Shown: positions 14,349 to 16,734 of the stretch, in pieces
How the letters are laid out: every line of letters begins with the position of its first letter
Numbering within the stretch: position 1 is the first letter of the stretch
Source of the DNA: Leucothrix mucor
Lineage (GTDB): Bacteria; Pseudomonadota; Gammaproteobacteria; Thiotrichales; Thiotrichaceae
Assembly: GCA_011322515.1 (NCBI GenBank)
Contig: DRMS01000212.1
Span: forward strand, 1-16,734
DNA length: 16,734 nt
Reading direction: 5' to 3'
Program-made: the position numbers and the translations under genes
The notes under the pieces: generated by a model
What the model was told of the DNA's origin: nothing
Seen by the model: only the letters and a program-made list of their open reading frames with translations
Database searches by the model: none

Positions 14349-14945
14349 ATGGCGCAAGCGACTCTAAAAACAGAACAACAACCAAAAAAGAAAAAAGCAA
14401 AATGGTTTCGTTACCTCATTGATTTTCTAATTATTGTTATGTTAATTATTGCCTTTAGATCTTGGCAACAGCGCAGTATGGTTTCGGGTGTTGCACCTGA
14501 AATTCAAGGGATGTTAATGAATGGAACGATTACAGAGCTAAAAAAATATCGCGGTAAGCCTGTATTACTGCATTTTTGGGCAACATGGTGTCCATTCTGT
14601 AAGCTTGAAGAGGATAGCATTACGGGCATTGCAGAAGATTGGCCTGTATTGACTATCGCTTATCAATCGGGTGATAAAACAGAAATTGAGGAGCATCTAA
14701 AAAAGCAAGGACTTGAAAGTTGGGCGGTCATTTCTGATCCTGACAGTCGTTTGGCTGAACTATACGGAGTCACAGGCGTTCCCACCTCATTTATTATTGA
14801 TGCCAATGGTAATATTCGTTTTCGAGAAGTGGGAATTACTAGCGCGTGGGGTTTACGGGCTCGCCTTTGGTATGCAGATAAAATGCCAAATCCCGAGGTG
14901 ACTGATAGGGGGGATAACAAGCAAACTACTGCATCTCTACAATAA
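14349..14945 (+). CDS. Membrane-anchored thioredoxin-like disulfide oxidoreductase (TlpA/ScsD type)
   Basis: The 198-residue product has a Lys-rich N-terminus, one membrane helix (about 23-38, LIDFLIIVMLIIAF) and a periplasmic thioredoxin fold. The redox motif is FWATWCPFC with Cys81 and Cys84, and GVPTS supplies the cis-proline (Pro145). The uncleaved anchor, the short TlpA-type domain and the DPDSRLAELYGVTGVPTSFI segment fit the TlpA/ResA/ScsD group of thiol-disulfide oxidoreductases. The direction (reducing or oxidising) and substrate cannot be told. The MFS gene starts 9 bp after its stop codon and has no obvious ribosome site, so the two are probably translationally coupled. Confidence 0.88.
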   Translation: MAQATLKTEQQPKKKKAKWFRYLIDFLIIVMLIIAFRSWQQRSMVSGVAPEIQGMLMNGTITELKKYRGKPVLLHFWATWCPFCKLEEDSITGIAEDWPVLTIAYQSGDKTEIEEHLKKQGLESWAVISDPDSRLAELYGVTGVPTSFIIDANGNIRFREVGITSAWGLRARLWYADKMPNPEVTDRGDNKQTTASLQ

Positions 14946-14954
14946 TTTTAATAA

Positions 14955-16124
14955 ATGTTTAAGAAAGACAGGGATTATCCCTATTATCGCCTGTCGATAT
15001 TTTATCTTTTTTTCTTCACTGCGCTGGGTGTATTCGTACCCTATTGGTCATTATACCTTCAATATTTACAGTTTAGTGCCGCAGAAATTGGTGAAATAAT
15101 GGCACTTGCAATGGCAAGTAAAATTATTGCTCCATACCTTTGGGGCTGGTTAGCAGATCACAGTGGGCGGCGCATTGCTATTATTCGTATCACCGCATTT
15201 TTATCCAGCTTCTTTTTTGCAGGGATTTTTATTCGGAATGATTATTATTGGATAGCTCTAATCGTCACCTGTTTTGGATTCTTTTGGAATGCCTGTCTTC
15301 CCTTGTTTGAAGGACTAACCCTTAATCATTTAGGTGATCATGTCACTGAATATAGCCATATTCGTATCTGGGGTTCGGTTGGTTTTATTATCGCAACCAT
15401 TACCTTGCCACTCATTTTTGAAATCTATGGATATGCTATAATTCCAGCTATATTATTAACTTGCCTGCTACTGATGAGCCTAGCAACTTTTATTATTAGT
15501 GATAGATCCTACCCCATAAAATCACCTTCTCAGAAAAATATCTGGCAAATTGCACACCAACCTATGGTAATGGCATTTTTAGTCGTTTGCACTTTACAAG
15601 TTGCCAGTCATGGTGCTTATTATACTTTCCTTAGTATTTACCTAATTGATCATGGCTACTCAGCTATCGTCACAGGTTGGATGTGGGCGTTAGGTGTCAT
15701 TGCAGAAATCATCCTATTTATTGTTATGCACCGTATTCTAAGATGCTATAACGCAGGGCTTTTATTAGCTTTAGCATTACTAGGAACCGCATTGCGCTGG
15801 GTATTACTTGCCTATTTTGTCAATTATCTAGTGATACTCTTATTTGTGCAGATACTTCACGCCATAAGTTTTGGGTTATTCCATGCTGCGGCTATTCATC
15901 TAGTACATGAATTATTTCCTAGGCATTTGCAAGGTAGAGGGCAGGCGCTTTATGCGGGGCTATGTTTTGGTATTGGTGGTGTTGCGGGGAATTTATTAAG
16001 TGGCTATGGATGGGATTCCGTTGGCGCAATCACCACCTTTTTGGTTTCAGGGGCAGTTGCTTTACTAGGTAGCTTGATTGCTTGGATTTTTATTGCACGT
16101 TCAGAAACCATTCTATTGCATTAA
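14955..16124 (+). CDS. MFS transporter, HcaT/LacY-like
   Basis: The 389-residue product has about 12 hydrophobic helices. The loop between helices 2 and 3 carries LWGWLADHSGRRIAI, the MFS signature, and a later segment HIRIWGSVGFIIAT resembles the MFS_1-like group that includes the 3-phenylpropionate transporter HcaT and nucleoside or sugar symporters. The second half opens with QPMVMAFLVVCTLQVASHG. Substrate is unknown. It follows the thioredoxin-like gene by 9 bp. The end at 16124 is followed by A-rich sequence and a miniature element. Confidence 0.85.
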   Translation: MFKKDRDYPYYRLSIFYLFFFTALGVFVPYWSLYLQYLQFSAAEIGEIMALAMASKIIAPYLWGWLADHSGRRIAIIRITAFLSSFFFAGIFIRNDYYWIALIVTCFGFFWNACLPLFEGLTLNHLGDHVTEYSHIRIWGSVGFIIATITLPLIFEIYGYAIIPAILLTCLLLMSLATFIISDRSYPIKSPSQKNIWQIAHQPMVMAFLVVCTLQVASHGAYYTFLSIYLIDHGYSAIVTGWMWALGVIAEIILFIVMHRILRCYNAGLLLALALLGTALRWVLLAYFVNYLVILLFVQILHAISFGLFHAAAIHLVHELFPRHLQGRGQALYAGLCFGIGGVAGNLLSGYGWDSVGAITTFLVSGAVALLGSLIAWIFIARSETILLH

Positions 16125-16213
16125 AAAAATCGCAATATTAGGTATTTTTAAAATAGTATTCGGCACATTTAAGTCATATCGTTACCCATAAGTCTGTGAG
16201 GCTCACTATTTAT

Positions 16214-16336
16214 CAGCAATTCCCACTCAAGCTGTAGACCGCATTACATAAAGCTCTAAAAACAGCAGTGGTTTGCTGGTTTTTAACCAAATGGCTTACT
16301 ATTGCTGTTTACCTTAAATTAGAGCAGGAATTGCTG
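16214..16336. mobile_element. Miniature inverted-repeat element, 9-bp target duplication
   Basis: The 123-bp element begins CAGCAATTCC and ends GGAATTGCTG. Inner pairs are GCTCTAA/TTAGAGC and AAACAGCA/TGCTGTTT, with GGTTTTTAACC near the centre. ACTATTTAT stands directly outside on both sides (16205-16213 and 16337-16345), a 9-bp target duplication. It has no gene. It lies between the convergent MFS and DUF4395 genes and may serve both as a terminator-like hairpin. The family of its parent insertion sequence is not recognised. Confidence 0.8.
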
Positions 16337-16409
16337 ACTATTTATGCATTTATAATTTCTCAATTGTACTTTCTCTATCCGTTAGTGCTTCCATATTTAT
16401 GGTTCTGAA

Positions 16410-16734
16410 TTATTTTTTTCTTGGGCGAGCACCGATAATCACTGTTTTATCTGTCGGTGAATGCTTGAAAAAACCACCTAAACCAAGTCGGTTTAATTGA
16501 TAATACATATAACATCCCACACACCAGCCAGCATATGATATTGCGGTTAAGGCTATTAATACGCCGACAATAATCCAGCCCGCAGTTGTATAACCAAATT
16601 GTATTAGAACCAATGCAAGCACGACCGTGATAGCTCCTATTAATTGACCAAATTTATGTGGCTGAATGTTATCTAAACGATAATCAGACTTAATAATTTT
16701 GAGTGGTTTAATAATCCATCGATAGAGGAGAGAA
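16410..16734 (-). CDS. DUF4395-family membrane protein, N-terminus outside the window
   Basis: The frame stays open to the right window edge, so the GTG at 16622 is not the likely start. About 107 residues are visible: LLYRWIIKPLKIIKSDYRLD, then HKFGQLIGAITVVLALVLIQ, two membrane helices (about 16505-16650) and WCVGCYMYYQLNRLGLGGFF, ending in a basic tail. The GxxxGxxxxLN pattern with paired Cys after the second helix matches DUF4395, which to my memory often sits near thioredoxin-like and rhodanese genes. No function is known. It converges on the MFS gene. Confidence 0.7.
   Translation of the reverse strand, partial: SLLYRWIIKPLKIIKSDYRLDNIQPHKFGQLIGAITVVLALVLIQFGYTTAGWIIVGVLIALTAISYAGWCVGCYMYYQLNRLGLGGFFKHSPTDKTVIIGARPRKK

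Noticed and set aside
14434..14446. TTATGTTAATT, close to a XerD arm
   Set aside because: It lies in the membrane-helix codons of the thioredoxin-like gene and has no XerC arm beside it.

Overview
The window is AT-rich and gene-dense. It looks like a gammaproteobacterial chromosome: the order initiator tRNA – rimP – nusA – infB – rbfA – truB is the classic arrangement of that class, and the NusA C-terminus carries the two acidic repeats typical of it. The genus cannot be fixed from the sequence. Rhodanese and TusA-like genes and many small palindromic repeats would suit a sulfur-bacterium type genome, but that is only a hint.

Layout. 1-323: C-terminus of a protein ending in a helicase-type helix-turn-helix. 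552-1880: secreted parallel beta-helix protein, preceded by a diverged copy of a dispersed repeat. 2047-2074: a good match to a chromosome-dimer-resolution (dif) site whose left part is also identical to one half of P1 loxP. 2113-4373: a divergent pair, a KfrA-type coiled-coil DNA-binding protein (minus) and a Cre-like tyrosine recombinase (plus). They share a 150-170 bp control region with a 42-bp near-perfect palindrome that can be read as a 13-8-13 lox-like site. 4560-11373: initiator tRNA-Met with its own promoter and terminator, then rimP-nusA-infB-rbfA-truB for ribosome maturation, transcription antitermination, initiation and tRNA modification. Two miniature inverted-repeat elements with target duplications sit back to back between infB and rbfA.

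11706-12752: inorganic pyrophosphatase followed closely by a single-domain rhodanese. 12908-13775 (minus): a TusA-like protein with an altered motif and a secreted DUF4124 protein. 13864-14178: a miniature element interrupted by a second one, which itself contains a 24-bp-arm hairpin. 14349-16124: a membrane-anchored thioredoxin-like protein (WCPFC) and a 12-helix MFS transporter, closely spaced. 16214-16336: another miniature element with a 9-bp target duplication. 16410-16734 (minus): a DUF4395 membrane protein cut by the window edge.

Most interesting points: (i) the dif site next to the KfrA-like/recombinase pair with its own lox-like palindrome, which could be a mobile or regulatory module using site-specific recombination near the terminus; (ii) at least four non-autonomous elements with recognisable target duplications, one nested in another and two inside an essential translation operon.
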